Positions 19,747 through 27,876 of a stretch of 64,000 nt of DNA are shown here, piece by piece. This stretch comes from Enterobacter wuhouensis. Lineage in GTDB: Bacteria > Pseudomonadota > Gammaproteobacteria > Enterobacterales > Enterobacteriaceae. Numbering within the stretch: the stretch's first letter is position 1; the number at the start of each line of letters is the position of its first letter. The stretch covers positions 372,001 to 436,000 of the forward strand of contig NZ_SJOO01000002.1 in assembly GCF_004331265.1 (NCBI RefSeq), in the 5' to 3' direction. The notes beneath the pieces were generated by a model. That model made no database searches, had not been told where the DNA came from, and was given only the letters and a program-made list of their open reading frames with translations. Position numbers and translations under genes: made by a program.

Positions 19747-21996
19747 ATGAATAAGAAGATTCACTCCCTGGCCTTGCTGGTCAACTTAGGGATTTACGGC
19801 GTCGCGCTGCCAGCGCTGGCAGACGACAACACCACCACCGCGCAGCACGAAGACACGATGGTGATCACCGCCGCCGAGCAGAATCTGCAGGCGCCGGGCG
19901 TGTCGACCATCACGGCCGATGAAATCCGTAAAAACCCGCCCGCTCGCGACGTGGCTGAAATCATCCGTACCATGCCGGGCGTTAACCTGACCGGTAACTC
20001 CACCAGCGGCCAGCGCGGCAACAACCGCCAGATCGACATCCGCGGCATGGGCCCGGAAAACACCCTTATTCTGATCGACGGCAAGCCGGTCACCAGCCGC
20101 AACTCCATCCGTCTGGGCTGGCGCGGCGAGCGCGACACCCGCGGCGATACCGGCTGGGTACCGCCGGAGATGATCGAACGAATCGAGGTGATCCGTGGCC
20201 CGGCTGCGGCTCGCTACGGCAACGGTGCGGCAGGCGGCGTGGTCAATATCATCACGAAAAAATTCGACAACCAGTGGCACGGCTCCTGGAACACCTACCT
20301 GAACGCCCCGGAACACAAGGACGAAGGTTCCACCAAGCGCACCAACTTCAGCCTGAGCGGCCCGCTGGGCGGCGACTTCAGCTTCCGCATGTTCGGCAAC
20401 CTGGATAAAACCCAGGCCGACGCGTGGGATATCAACCAGGGCCACCAGTCCGATCGTACCGGTGCCTACGCCGACACGCTGCCGGCTGGCCGCGAGGGTG
20501 TGGAAAACAAAGATATTAACGGCGTGGTGCGCTGGGACTTTGCGCCAATGCAGTCCCTCGAATTTGAAGCCGGCTACAGCCGACAGAACAACCTTTACGC
20601 GGGCGATACCCAGAACACCAACAACGACAACAGCTCCAACGGCCTGGTGAAGAAGAACTACGGTAAAGAGACTAACCGTATTTATCGTCAGAACTTTGCG
20701 GTGACATGGAACGGCGGCTGGGATAACGGTATCACCACCAGCAGCTGGGCGCAGTACGAGCACACCCGCAACTCCCGCCTGGGCGAAGGGCTGGCGGGGG
20801 GTCTGGAAGGATTGTTCAACAGCAATAAATTCACCGACACCGACCTGGCCGACGTGATGCTGCACAGTGAAATCAACCTGCCGATCGATTTCCTCGTCAA
20901 CCAGAACCTGACGCTGGGCACCGAGTGGAACCAGCAGCGCATGAAGGATTCCACCTCCAATACCCAAACCCAGCAGGGCGGCGCCATCCCGGGCATGAGC
21001 GACGACCGCAGCCCGTACTCCTCGGCGGAGATTTTCTCCCTGTTCGCCGAGAACAACATGGAGCTGACCGACAGCACCATGCTGACCCCGGCGCTGCGCT
21101 TCGACCATCATACGATTGTGGGTAACAACTGGAGCCCATCCCTGAACCTGTCGCAGGGTCTTGGCGATGACTTCACCCTGAAGATGGGCATCGCGCGCGC
21201 TTATAAAGCCCCGAGCCTGTATCAGACCAACCCGAACTACCTGCTGTACAGCAAAGGCCAGGGCTGCTACGCCAGCTCCGACGGCGTGGGCTGCTACATG
21301 ATGGGTAACGACGACCTGAAGGCCGAAACCAGCATCAACAAAGAGATTGGCCTGGAGTGGAAGCACGACGGCTGGCTGGCGGGCGTGACCTGGTTCCGCA
21401 ACGACTATCGCGACAAGATTGAAGCGGGCTACGCGCCGATTGGCCAGACGTCTACCAGCAAGGTCACGACCGATATTTACCAGTGGGAAAACGTGCCGAA
21501 GGCCGTCGTTGAAGGTCTGGAAGGCTCCCTGAACGTGCCGGTCAGCGACACGATCAACTGGACCAACAACATCACCTACATGCTGCAGAGCAAGAACAAG
21601 GAGACCGGCGACCGTCTGTCGATCATTCCTGAGTACACGCTGAACTCAACCCTGAGCTGGCAGGTTCATCAGGACGTGTCGCTCCAGTCGACCTTCACCT
21701 GGTACGGCAAGCAGCAGCCGAAGAAGTACAATTACAAAGGTCAGCCTGTGACCGGGTCTGAGAAAGATGAAGTCAGCCCGTACAGCATCGTTGGCCTGAG
21801 CGCGACCTGGGACGTGACCAAAAACGTCAGCCTGACCGGCGGGATTGATAACGTCTTCGACAAGCGCCAGTGGCGCGCGGGTAATGCCCAGACCACGGGT
21901 AACACCACGACGGGCGCGTATATGTACGGTGCGGGTGCCTACACGTATAATGAACCGGGTCGTACCTGGTATATGAGCGTGAATACGCATTTTTAA
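19747..21996 (+). CDS. fepA: Outer-membrane ferric enterobactin receptor FepA
   Basis: The 749-residue TonB-dependent receptor imports ferric enterobactin. It has a signal peptide (ending near LPALA-DDN), a TonB box (DTMVITAAEQ), a plug domain with DIRGMGPENTLILIDGKPV and RIEVIRGPAAARYGNGAAGG, and a 22-strand barrel ending in a C-terminal Phe (STHF). Length is close to the E. coli precursor of 746. It is divergent from fes across Fur boxes and upstream of entD. Confidence 0.97.
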   Translation: MNKKIHSLALLVNLGIYGVALPALADDNTTTAQHEDTMVITAAEQNLQAPGVSTITADEIRKNPPARDVAEIIRTMPGVNLTGNSTSGQRGNNRQIDIRGMGPENTLILIDGKPVTSRNSIRLGWRGERDTRGDTGWVPPEMIERIEVIRGPAAARYGNGAAGGVVNIITKKFDNQWHGSWNTYLNAPEHKDEGSTKRTNFSLSGPLGGDFSFRMFGNLDKTQADAWDINQGHQSDRTGAYADTLPAGREGVENKDINGVVRWDFAPMQSLEFEAGYSRQNNLYAGDTQNTNNDNSSNGLVKKNYGKETNRIYRQNFAVTWNGGWDNGITTSSWAQYEHTRNSRLGEGLAGGLEGLFNSNKFTDTDLADVMLHSEINLPIDFLVNQNLTLGTEWNQQRMKDSTSNTQTQQGGAIPGMSDDRSPYSSAEIFSLFAENNMELTDSTMLTPALRFDHHTIVGNNWSPSLNLSQGLGDDFTLKMGIARAYKAPSLYQTNPNYLLYSKGQGCYASSDGVGCYMMGNDDLKAETSINKEIGLEWKHDGWLAGVTWFRNDYRDKIEAGYAPIGQTSTSKVTTDIYQWENVPKAVVEGLEGSLNVPVSDTINWTNNITYMLQSKNKETGDRLSIIPEYTLNSTLSWQVHQDVSLQSTFTWYGKQQPKKYNYKGQPVTGSEKDEVSPYSIVGLSATWDVTKNVSLTGGIDNVFDKRQWRAGNAQTTGNTTTGAYMYGAGAYTYNEPGRTWYMSVNTHF

Positions 21997-22011
21997 GGCA
22001 CTGAAGTCAAT

Positions 22012-22050
22012 CCACCCTCTCCCCTACGGGGAGAGGTTCAGGGTGAGGGG
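22012..22050. repeat. CCCTCTCCCC/GGGGAGAGG palindrome between fepA and entD
   Basis: CCCTCTCCCC-TAC-GGGGAGAGG and then TTCAGGGTGAGGGG fill almost the whole 61-base gap. Its AGGGGG end lies seven bases before the entD ATG and appears to serve as the ribosome-binding site. Confidence 0.8.
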
Positions 22051-22057
22051 GAAAACC

Positions 22058-22729
22058 ATGCACACAGCCTACAGCACATTTTCCCTCGCAGGCCTCACCC
22101 TTCATCACATCACCTTCGACCCCACCACCTTCAGCGACGCCGATCTTATCTGGCTCCCCCATCACGCGCAGCTATCGCACGCCGGGCGCAAACGCAAGGC
22201 TGACCACCTGGCAGGCCGCATCGCCGCCGCGCATGCATTACCTGACCACGCCGTCCCCGGGATCGGCCCCAGCGGCGAACCGATCTGGCCGGACGGTATC
22301 TCCGGCAGCATCACCCACAGCGGCACGCGGGCGATGGCCGTCGTCACGCAACACCCTGCGCTAATCGGCATCGATTGTGAAACGATCCTCCCCGAAAACG
22401 AAGCCCTGGAAATCAAAGACGGCATCATCGATGCGCAGGAAGAGGCCGTGCTTTCACGCTCCGGCTACCCGTTTGCCCTCGCCCTGACGCTGGTTTTCAG
22501 CGCCAAAGAGAGCCTGTTTAAGGCTCTCTTCCCGAAGGTGAAGTCATATATGGGATTTGACAGCGCCCGCATCACGATGCTCGATAAAGAGACGCTGATG
22601 CTGGCGCTGACCCGTCCGCTGACGGGGTTTGACGAAGGCACCGCCTTCACGCTTCACTGGCTACACAACGGCGATGGGGTTATCACCCTGCTGTCACGTT
22701 CTCCTGCCGACGGGCCTTCGCGCTGGTGA
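22058..22729 (+). CDS. entD: Phosphopantetheinyl transferase EntD
   Basis: The 223-residue enzyme puts the phosphopantetheine arm on EntB and EntF. Family signatures are GSITHSGTRAMAVV, IGIDCETI (Mg-binding Asp and Glu) and FSAKESLFKALFP. ATG 22058 was chosen because AGGGGG from the preceding repeat lies at a normal distance; an in-frame GTG at 22043 lies inside the repeat. The body matches E. coli EntD weakly outside the motifs, as is usual for this fast-evolving protein. The last 15 codons overlap the 3' end of the convergent sitD by 47 bases, giving a C terminus somewhat longer than that of E. coli EntD (206). Confidence 0.93.
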   Translation: MHTAYSTFSLAGLTLHHITFDPTTFSDADLIWLPHHAQLSHAGRKRKADHLAGRIAAAHALPDHAVPGIGPSGEPIWPDGISGSITHSGTRAMAVVTQHPALIGIDCETILPENEALEIKDGIIDAQEEAVLSRSGYPFALALTLVFSAKESLFKALFPKVKSYMGFDSARITMLDKETLMLALTRPLTGFDEGTAFTLHWLHNGDGVITLLSRSPADGPSRW

Positions 22730-23522
22730 CCGCAAACGTCACGATAAACACCGCTGCAAACAGCACCACAATGGTCGGCGCGGGCGCGCTGTCGAGATAA
22801 AACGACGCATACACGCCGCTCACCGACACGAGGGCTGAAACCGCTACCGCGACCAGCAGCGCCATGTGGAAGCGCCGGGTGATCAGCACCGCCACCGCGC
22901 CGGGCGCAATCAGCAGCGAGATCGACAGAATAATCCCCACCGCCTTCAATGTCGCCACGATGGTGAGCGAAACCATGCACAGCAGGCCGTAGTGCAGCCA
23001 GCGGGTGCGCAGGCCGCTCGCCTGCGCCTGCTGATAATCAAAGCAGAACAGCAGAAAGTCGCGCCACTTCAGGCCAATCACCAGCGCGATCAGCCCCGCC
23101 ACGATCCCGCTTTGCAGAATATCCATCCCGTTAATGCCCAGCATATCGCCGAACAGAATGTGGTCGAGATGCACCTCGGGCTTAACGGCGATATAGAGGA
23201 TCAGGCCCGCGCCGAACATGCCGGAAAAAACGATCCCCATGACCGTATCCTGCTTGATTCGGCTGTTATCCTTCAGGTATCCGGTGGCGATTGCGCAGAA
23301 CAGCCCGGCCACAAACGCGCCCAGCGCCAGCGGCAGGCCCATCATCCACGCCAGCACGACGCCGGGGAACACCGCGTGGCTCATGGCGTCGCCCATCAGC
23401 GCCCAGCCTTTCAGCACCAGGAATACCGACAGCAGCGCGCAGGGCACGGCCACCAGGAGTGAAATCAGCAGCGCGTTGTTCATAAACGCAAACTGGAAGG
23501 GTTCAAGGAGCAGCGCCATCAT
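22683..23522 (-). CDS. sitD: Mn/Fe ABC transporter permease SitD
   Basis: This ABC-3 family permease of 279 residues has about eight hydrophobic helices and the family stretch LKGWALMGDAMSHAVFPGVV followed by a second half ending in SISLLIAPGAVAVLITRRF. With SitC it forms the inner-membrane channel for manganese and ferrous iron. The start is placed at ATG 23522, overlapping the sitC stop (ATGATG; the second ATG at 23519 is equally possible). It is the last gene of sitABCD and converges on entD with a 47-base overlap. Confidence 0.92.
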   Translation of the reverse strand: MMALLLEPFQFAFMNNALLISLLVAVPCALLSVFLVLKGWALMGDAMSHAVFPGVVLAWMMGLPLALGAFVAGLFCAIATGYLKDNSRIKQDTVMGIVFSGMFGAGLILYIAVKPEVHLDHILFGDMLGINGMDILQSGIVAGLIALVIGLKWRDFLLFCFDYQQAQASGLRTRWLHYGLLCMVSLTIVATLKAVGIILSISLLIAPGAVAVLITRRFHMALLVAVAVSALVSVSGVYASFYLDSAPAPTIVVLFAAVFIVTFAVTSAKARRQENVTAG

Positions 23523-24367
23523 GAGCGTGCCTCCCGCGCGCGGCGGCGGCTGGCGAGCAGCCCGTGCTTCGGCGCAAAGACGAACGCCAGCAGGAACAGC
23601 AGCGTCTGGGCGACCACGATAATGCCGCCGGTCGCGCCGTCCAGATAGTAGCTGGCCCACGCGCCGAGGAAGCTGGTGATGCTGCCAATGGCGACGGCAA
23701 TCACCAGCAGGCGCGGAAAGCGGTCGGTGAGCAGCCACGCGGTCGCGCCGGGGGTGACCACCAGACAGATCACCAGAAACGCGCCGACGGTTTGCAGCGC
23801 CGCCACGGTGGAGACCGCCAGCAGGGTAAAGAAAAGAATCTTCAGGCGTTCAGGACGCAGGCCGATGGCGCGGGCGTGGTTCTCATCAAAAAAGGTCACC
23901 ATCAGATCTTTCCATTTGAACAGCAGGATAACCATCGACACCACGCCGATAATCGCCAGCTGGACGATATCCTCCGGGGCGATAGCCAGAATATTGCCGA
24001 GCACGATGGTCTGAATATTCACCGAGGTCGGATTGAGCGAGACCATAAACAGCCCCAGCCCGAAAAAGGAGGAGAAGATCAGCCCGATGATGGCGTCCTC
24101 CTTCAGGCGGCTGCGCTGGTTGAGAAACAGCATACTGCCCGCCGCCAGCCCGCCCGAGAGGAACGCCCCCAGCGAGAACGGCAGCCCGAGCATGTAGGCT
24201 CCCGCCACGCCGGGCACGATGGAGTGCGACAGCGCATCGCCGATCAGCGACCAGCCTTTGAGCATCAGGTAGCAGGAGAGAAACGCGCACAGCCCGCCCA
24301 CCATCGCCGAAACCCACATCGCGTTGAGCATGTACTCGTAGCCGAAGGGTTCGAGAAGCGCGTTCAT
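23519..24367 (-). CDS. sitC: Mn/Fe ABC transporter permease SitC
   Basis: The 282-residue ABC-3 permease is a paralogue of SitD, with [20 protein letters not shown] and [19 protein letters not shown] at the matching positions and about eight membrane helices. It forms the membrane channel with SitD. The start overlaps sitB by four bases (ATGA) and the stop overlaps sitD, so the four sit genes are closely coupled. Confidence 0.92.
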   Translation of the reverse strand: MNALLEPFGYEYMLNAMWVSAMVGGLCAFLSCYLMLKGWSLIGDALSHSIVPGVAGAYMLGLPFSLGAFLSGGLAAGSMLFLNQRSRLKEDAIIGLIFSSFFGLGLFMVSLNPTSVNIQTIVLGNILAIAPEDIVQLAIIGVVSMVILLFKWKDLMVTFFDENHARAIGLRPERLKILFFTLLAVSTVAALQTVGAFLVICLVVTPGATAWLLTDRFPRLLVIAVAIGSITSFLGAWASYYLDGATGGIIVVAQTLLFLLAFVFAPKHGLLASRRRAREARS

Positions 24368-25170
24368 TTGGCCTCCTGACGGTGCGTCACGAAGGGGCGC
24401 TCGTCGTCGGTAATAATGCGATCTTCCGAGCCGCTGAGCACCACGTGGCGCAGCACGCCGCTGAAGGCGCGCTCAAGGTTCTCGGCGGTAAAGGTGGTTT
24501 CCGTCGGGCCGCTCGCCAGCACGGTGCCTTTGACCATTACCGTGTAATCGCAAAACTCCGTGACCGACCCCAGGTTATGGGTCGAGACCAGCATCGTTTT
24601 GCCCTCGTCGCGCAGCTCGCGAAGCAGGCTGATGATCCTGGCTTCGGTTTTGACGTCCACGCCGGTAAACGGCTCGTCGAGCAGGATCACCTCACCCTGC
24701 TGGGCAATCGCCCGCGCCAGAAACACGCGCTTCTTCTGCCCGCCGGACAGCTCGCCAATCTGCCGATGGCGCAGCTCGAGCATATCCACGCGCTTCAGGG
24801 CGTCGGTCACGATTTGTCTGTCGCGATCTTTGGGCCGACGCAGAAACCCCATGTGCCCGTAGCGGCCCATCATCACCACGTCTTCGACCAGCACCGGAAA
24901 CGACCAGTCAACCTCTTCCGACTGCGGCACGTAGGCGACCAGGTTCTGGCGCAGCGCCCGGTGCGGCGGCAGCCCCAGAATGGTGATAGTGCCGCTCGCC
25001 GCCCGCACAAAACCCATCACCGCCTTGAACAGCGTGGACTTGCCGGAACCGTTCACGCCAACCAGGGCGGCAATCGATCCGCCCGGCACGCTGAACGACG
25101 CGTCGCGCAGCGCCGTGTGGCCGTTGCGGTAGGTCACGGTCACGTCTGAGACAACAATCCCCTCGTGCAT
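24364..25170 (-). CDS. sitB: Mn/Fe ABC transporter ATPase SitB
   Basis: The 268-residue ATPase powers SitCD. Walker A is GVNGSGKST, the signature is [11 protein letters not shown], Walker B is [12 protein letters not shown] and the switch His is in VSTHNLGS. The N terminus ([20 protein letters not shown]) is typical of metal-type (ABC-3) ATPases. It starts two bases after the sitA stop. Location is the cytoplasmic face of the inner membrane. Confidence 0.93.
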   Translation of the reverse strand: MHEGIVVSDVTVTYRNGHTALRDASFSVPGGSIAALVGVNGSGKSTLFKAVMGFVRAASGTITILGLPPHRALRQNLVAYVPQSEEVDWSFPVLVEDVVMMGRYGHMGFLRRPKDRDRQIVTDALKRVDMLELRHRQIGELSGGQKKRVFLARAIAQQGEVILLDEPFTGVDVKTEARIISLLRELRDEGKTMLVSTHNLGSVTEFCDYTVMVKGTVLASGPTETTFTAENLERAFSGVLRHVVLSGSEDRIITDDERPFVTHRQEAK

Positions 25171-25172
25171 GG

Positions 25173-26084
25173 TTACTCCTTCATGCCGTCACGGATGCCC
25201 TGCACCAGCGTGCGGGTGGTGACGTTCAGCAGATCGATATAGGTCGGCACCGGACCGTTTTCCGCGCTCAGGGAGTCGACGTACAGCACGCCGCCGTAGC
25301 GGGCGTCGGTTTCCCGCGCCACCTGCCGCGCGGGCTTATCGGAAACCGTGCTTTCGCTGAACACCGCCGGGATGTGATGTTTTTTCACCAGATCGATCAC
25401 CTTGCGCACCTGCTGAGGCGTGCCCTGCTGATCGGCGTTGATCGGCCACAGGTAAAGCTCTTTCATCCCCAGATCCCGCGCCAGATAGGAGAAGGCACCT
25501 TCGCTGGTCACCATCCAGCGCTTGTCTTCGGGGATCTCCGCAACCTGCTTGCGCAGCGGTTCGAGAGTGGCGGTGATCTTCTGCTTGTAGGCTTCAGCGT
25601 TGCGCCGATACGTCTGCGCGTTGGCCGGATCGTACTTCATCAATGCGTCGCGGATGTTATCGACGTAAATCAGGGCGTTGTCCGGCGACATCCACGCGTG
25701 CGGGTTGGGCTTGCCGTTATACGGCCCTTCGCTAATCCCCATCGGCATAATGCCCCTGGTAACAATCACCTCCGGCACGCCGTTCAGGTGCTGATAAAAG
25801 CGCTGGAACCACAGCTCCAGATTCATGCCGTTCGCCAGGATCAGCTGCGCCTTCTGCGCGCGTTTGATATCACCCGGCGTGGGCTGGTACTCGTGAATTT
25901 CAGCGCCCGGCTTGGTAATGGACGTCACGTCTGCGGCCTCACCCGCCACATTTTTCGCCATATCCGCGATAACGGTAAAGGTGGTGATAACCTGAAACTT
26001 TTCAGCCGCCAGCGCGCCCGTAGTGGTCGCGGTCATGAGCAGCGCGCCGAGCAACAGACGCATAATTCCTTGCCGTGGGTGCAT
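25173..26084 (-). CDS. sitA: Periplasmic Mn/Fe-binding protein SitA
   Basis: The 303-residue precursor has a signal peptide ending in GALAAEKF and is a TroA/PsaA-type metal-binding protein. Metal-ligand regions are visible: [17 protein letters not shown] (His), [14 protein letters not shown] (His), the Glu region in [15 protein letters not shown], and [17 protein letters not shown] (Asp). Similarity to enteric SitA is high. ATG 26084 has AGGAG about nine bases upstream; ATG 26063, also preceded by AAGGA, is an alternative that shortens the signal peptide. It leads sitABCD behind MntR-like and Fur-like sites. Confidence 0.93.
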   Translation of the reverse strand: MHPRQGIMRLLLGALLMTATTTGALAAEKFQVITTFTVIADMAKNVAGEAADVTSITKPGAEIHEYQPTPGDIKRAQKAQLILANGMNLELWFQRFYQHLNGVPEVIVTRGIMPMGISEGPYNGKPNPHAWMSPDNALIYVDNIRDALMKYDPANAQTYRRNAEAYKQKITATLEPLRKQVAEIPEDKRWMVTSEGAFSYLARDLGMKELYLWPINADQQGTPQQVRKVIDLVKKHHIPAVFSESTVSDKPARQVARETDARYGGVLYVDSLSAENGPVPTYIDLLNVTTRTLVQGIRDGMKE

Positions 26085-26138
26085 CGCAGAAGTCTCCTGA
26101 GGTGATTAAATTCAAAGCAAAATTAGCCCGTGCTATAA

Positions 26139-26160
26139 GGTATAGCACAGGCTATATTTA
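26139..26160. promoter_or_regulatory. MntR-like operator upstream of sitA
   Basis: TATAGCACAGGCTATATT at 26141-26158 closely resembles the enteric MntR site (ATAGCAAAGGCTAT core). It lies 55-76 bases before sitA, where it would repress sitABCD when manganese is high. Confidence 0.75.
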
Positions 26161-26179
26161 AATGAAAATGGTTATCATT
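26161..26179. promoter_or_regulatory. Fur-like box upstream of sitA
   Basis: AATGAAAATGGTTATCATT is a dyad with the AATGA...TCATT ends of a Fur box, directly next to the MntR-like site. Joint Fur and MntR control of sit operons is known in Salmonella and E. coli. Confidence 0.6.
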
Positions 26180-26296
26180 AAAGTTGTGTCAATGAGCGCT
26201 GCCATCCGGGAGTTTTAGGAAAAGTGCGTTCTTTTTTCTCTGCCGCTCAGGCGTATGATTTACGGTCAATATCCATATTAAATAAAGGGAATTGAC

Positions 26297-26857
26297 ATGC
26301 CCGTTAACGAAAGGATTCATCCCACATCGGGAACCCCGATTAATCCGGGAGGGGTCCGACAGCTCACGATTGGTGAAATCGCCCTGGCGAAGACGCTTTA
26401 CGGTTACAGCATTCGCTATCATCTGGTTTGGGTGCACAGGGAAAGCTATCTTCCTTTTAATTTGCAACCTGTAAATGTAGCGATGACTCCTAACGGGGAA
26501 ATGTGGTTTAGAGAAGACACATATTCCCCAGATTTTTCATTAGAAAAATTGTTAGATAAAAAACATCTATTCATGCATGAAATGATGCACGTATGGCAAG
26601 CCCAAAAAGGGATGTTTGTCAGAACAAGGGGATTATTCTCTGGTATTGCTGATTACTACTATAGCTTAGATAAAGTAGATCTATTGCATTATGGATTAGA
26701 ACAGCAAGCATCGATCGTAAGTGATTACTGGCTATTACAATTTTATGGCTTTGAAAAATATAAATTCCTGCCAAAATATCGGGATATTAATTCGAATGAA
26801 CCCGTATATTCTCTGCTTCACAAATATAAAAACATTCTACAAGGATTCCCAGGATGA
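26297..26857 (+). CDS. HExxH zinc-peptidase-like protein, candidate type VI effector ('vgr-related' type)
   Basis: The 186-residue protein has HEMMHVWQ at residues 94-101, an HExxH zinc-binding motif, within a helix-rich region, and a short family opening (RIHPTSGTPINPGGVRQLT). I recall similar enterobacterial proteins annotated as vgr-related or T6SS-associated; the function is not proven. No signal peptide is visible, which fits export through Hcp rather than Sec. ATG 26297 has AAAGGGA six bases upstream. The gene overlaps the lipoprotein gene by four bases, and that gene overlaps hcp by one. Codon use is AT-rich against the GC-rich surroundings, which suggests transfer. Confidence 0.7.
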   Translation: MPVNERIHPTSGTPINPGGVRQLTIGEIALAKTLYGYSIRYHLVWVHRESYLPFNLQPVNVAMTPNGEMWFREDTYSPDFSLEKLLDKKHLFMHEMMHVWQAQKGMFVRTRGLFSGIADYYYSLDKVDLLHYGLEQQASIVSDYWLLQFYGFEKYKFLPKYRDINSNEPVYSLLHKYKNILQGFPG

Positions 26858-27210
26858 AAACTATAACGCTCATCTCACCATTATGTATTCTCCTGACGGG
26901 ATGTCCTGGATGCCCCCCGTTGTCTCATCCCAGAGCTACTTTTATTGATGGAAACCATGTTTGCTTTAGTATTGATAAAAAAGATGTCGTGAACTATTAC
27001 ACCATTGATTCCAGCAAAGGTCCCGACATTACAACTATCACAAGTTCAGGAAGTAATAAACTCAGTTGGTCTTATCCTAATAGTTGCATAGATGTGAAAT
27101 GGGAGTATGGCTATACGTATGTTATTAGCTACGGTTTAAATAATAAAAATTATCATCACGAATTCTTTATTGATAATGACGGACAGCTTACTCATTTAGG
27201 AGGGTTATAA
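26854..27210 (+). CDS. Small periplasmic lipoprotein, candidate type VI immunity protein
   Basis: The 118-residue protein has a lipoprotein signal with lipobox LLTGC (Cys17), followed by PGCPPLSHPRATFIDG and a beta-rich body with paired aromatic residues. I recall similar proteins in NCBI annotation as putative T6SS immunity periplasmic lipoproteins. Its start overlaps the HExxH gene stop (ATGA) and its stop overlaps the hcp start (TAATG). It therefore lies between a possible toxin and its carrier. The +2 residue after the lipid Cys is Pro, not Asp, which predicts outer-membrane sorting facing the periplasm. The immunity role is inferred from position. Confidence 0.65.
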   Translation: MKTITLISPLCILLTGCPGCPPLSHPRATFIDGNHVCFSIDKKDVVNYYTIDSSKGPDITTITSSGSNKLSWSYPNSCIDVKWEYGYTYVISYGLNNKNYHHEFFIDNDGQLTHLGGL

Positions 27211-27707
27211 TGTCATTACCCGCTTACTTATTTCTCTACGATGAGAACGGAATGCTCATTCAGGGCGACTGTATGATGCCAGGCCGGGAAGGTGCTATCG
27301 AAATTATGAACAGCAGTTACGGCATAAGGCAGGCAGTAGACAGCCATACCGGGAATATGACTGGTACACGGCAGCATGGTCCGGTTACCGTGCATAAGGA
27401 ATTAGATAAAGTGAGTCCTTATCTTGCCGTTGCCACCTGCGAGGGCAGACGCCTGCAAAAAGCCATTATCAAATATTATGAAATTGCTGAAGCGGGAGCA
27501 GAAAGAGAGATCTACACCATTACGCTTGATAGCGTGGTGATCTCATCTCTGGACTTCACGCATGTTTATTACCCCGGCAGCTCAGCGCCGAATATGCATG
27601 AAGTGGTTGGACTTAGATTCCGGGGCATACAGTGGAATTATGTGCAAGGCAATATTCTTTATGGCGACGCATGGATGAAACCCGCGCAGAAAGAAACAAT
27701 CAAATGA
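27210..27707 (+). CDS. Hcp-family type VI secretion tube protein
   Basis: The 165-residue protein is an Hcp of the enteric type: it opens with LPAYLFLYDENGMLIQGDC, has GTRQHGPVTVHKELDKVSPY (the Hcp core), then KYYEIAEAGAEREIYTITLD and a C-terminal beta hairpin. Hcp hexamers form the inner tube of the T6SS and carry small effectors in their lumen. The start overlaps the lipoprotein stop by one base. No other T6SS gene lies in the window, so it is an orphan hcp that must rely on a T6SS elsewhere. The gene is followed by a BIME. Confidence 0.88.
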   Translation: MSLPAYLFLYDENGMLIQGDCMMPGREGAIEIMNSSYGIRQAVDSHTGNMTGTRQHGPVTVHKELDKVSPYLAVATCEGRRLQKAIIKYYEIAEAGAEREIYTITLDSVVISSLDFTHVYYPGSSAPNMHEVVGLRFRGIQWNYVQGNILYGDAWMKPAQKETIK

Positions 27708-27739
27708 TAACTATAAATGAAGACGTGATTGCCCTTTAA

Positions 27740-27833
27740 ACGCATTGCACAATGAATGCCTGATGGCGCTTCGCTTATCAGGCCTACGGTAAACCGATTT
27801 TGTAGGCCGGGTAAGGCATCGCCGCCACCCGGC
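27740..27833. repeat. BIME: two REP units between hcp and betT
   Basis: GCCTGATGGCGCTTCGCTTA...TCAGGCCTAC is followed by GTAGGCCGGGTAAGGCATCG...CCACCCGGC in opposite orientation. The element lies between convergent genes and marks the right edge of the AT-rich Hcp cassette. Confidence 0.85.
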
Positions 27834-27876
27834 TTGAGGGCAACGGCGATGCCTTTATACGTTTTCAGATTGAGTT

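Noticed and set aside
19786..21366. A 526-codon minus-strand open frame across fepA
   Set aside because: Antisense shadow of a certain gene; no domain and no plausible start context.
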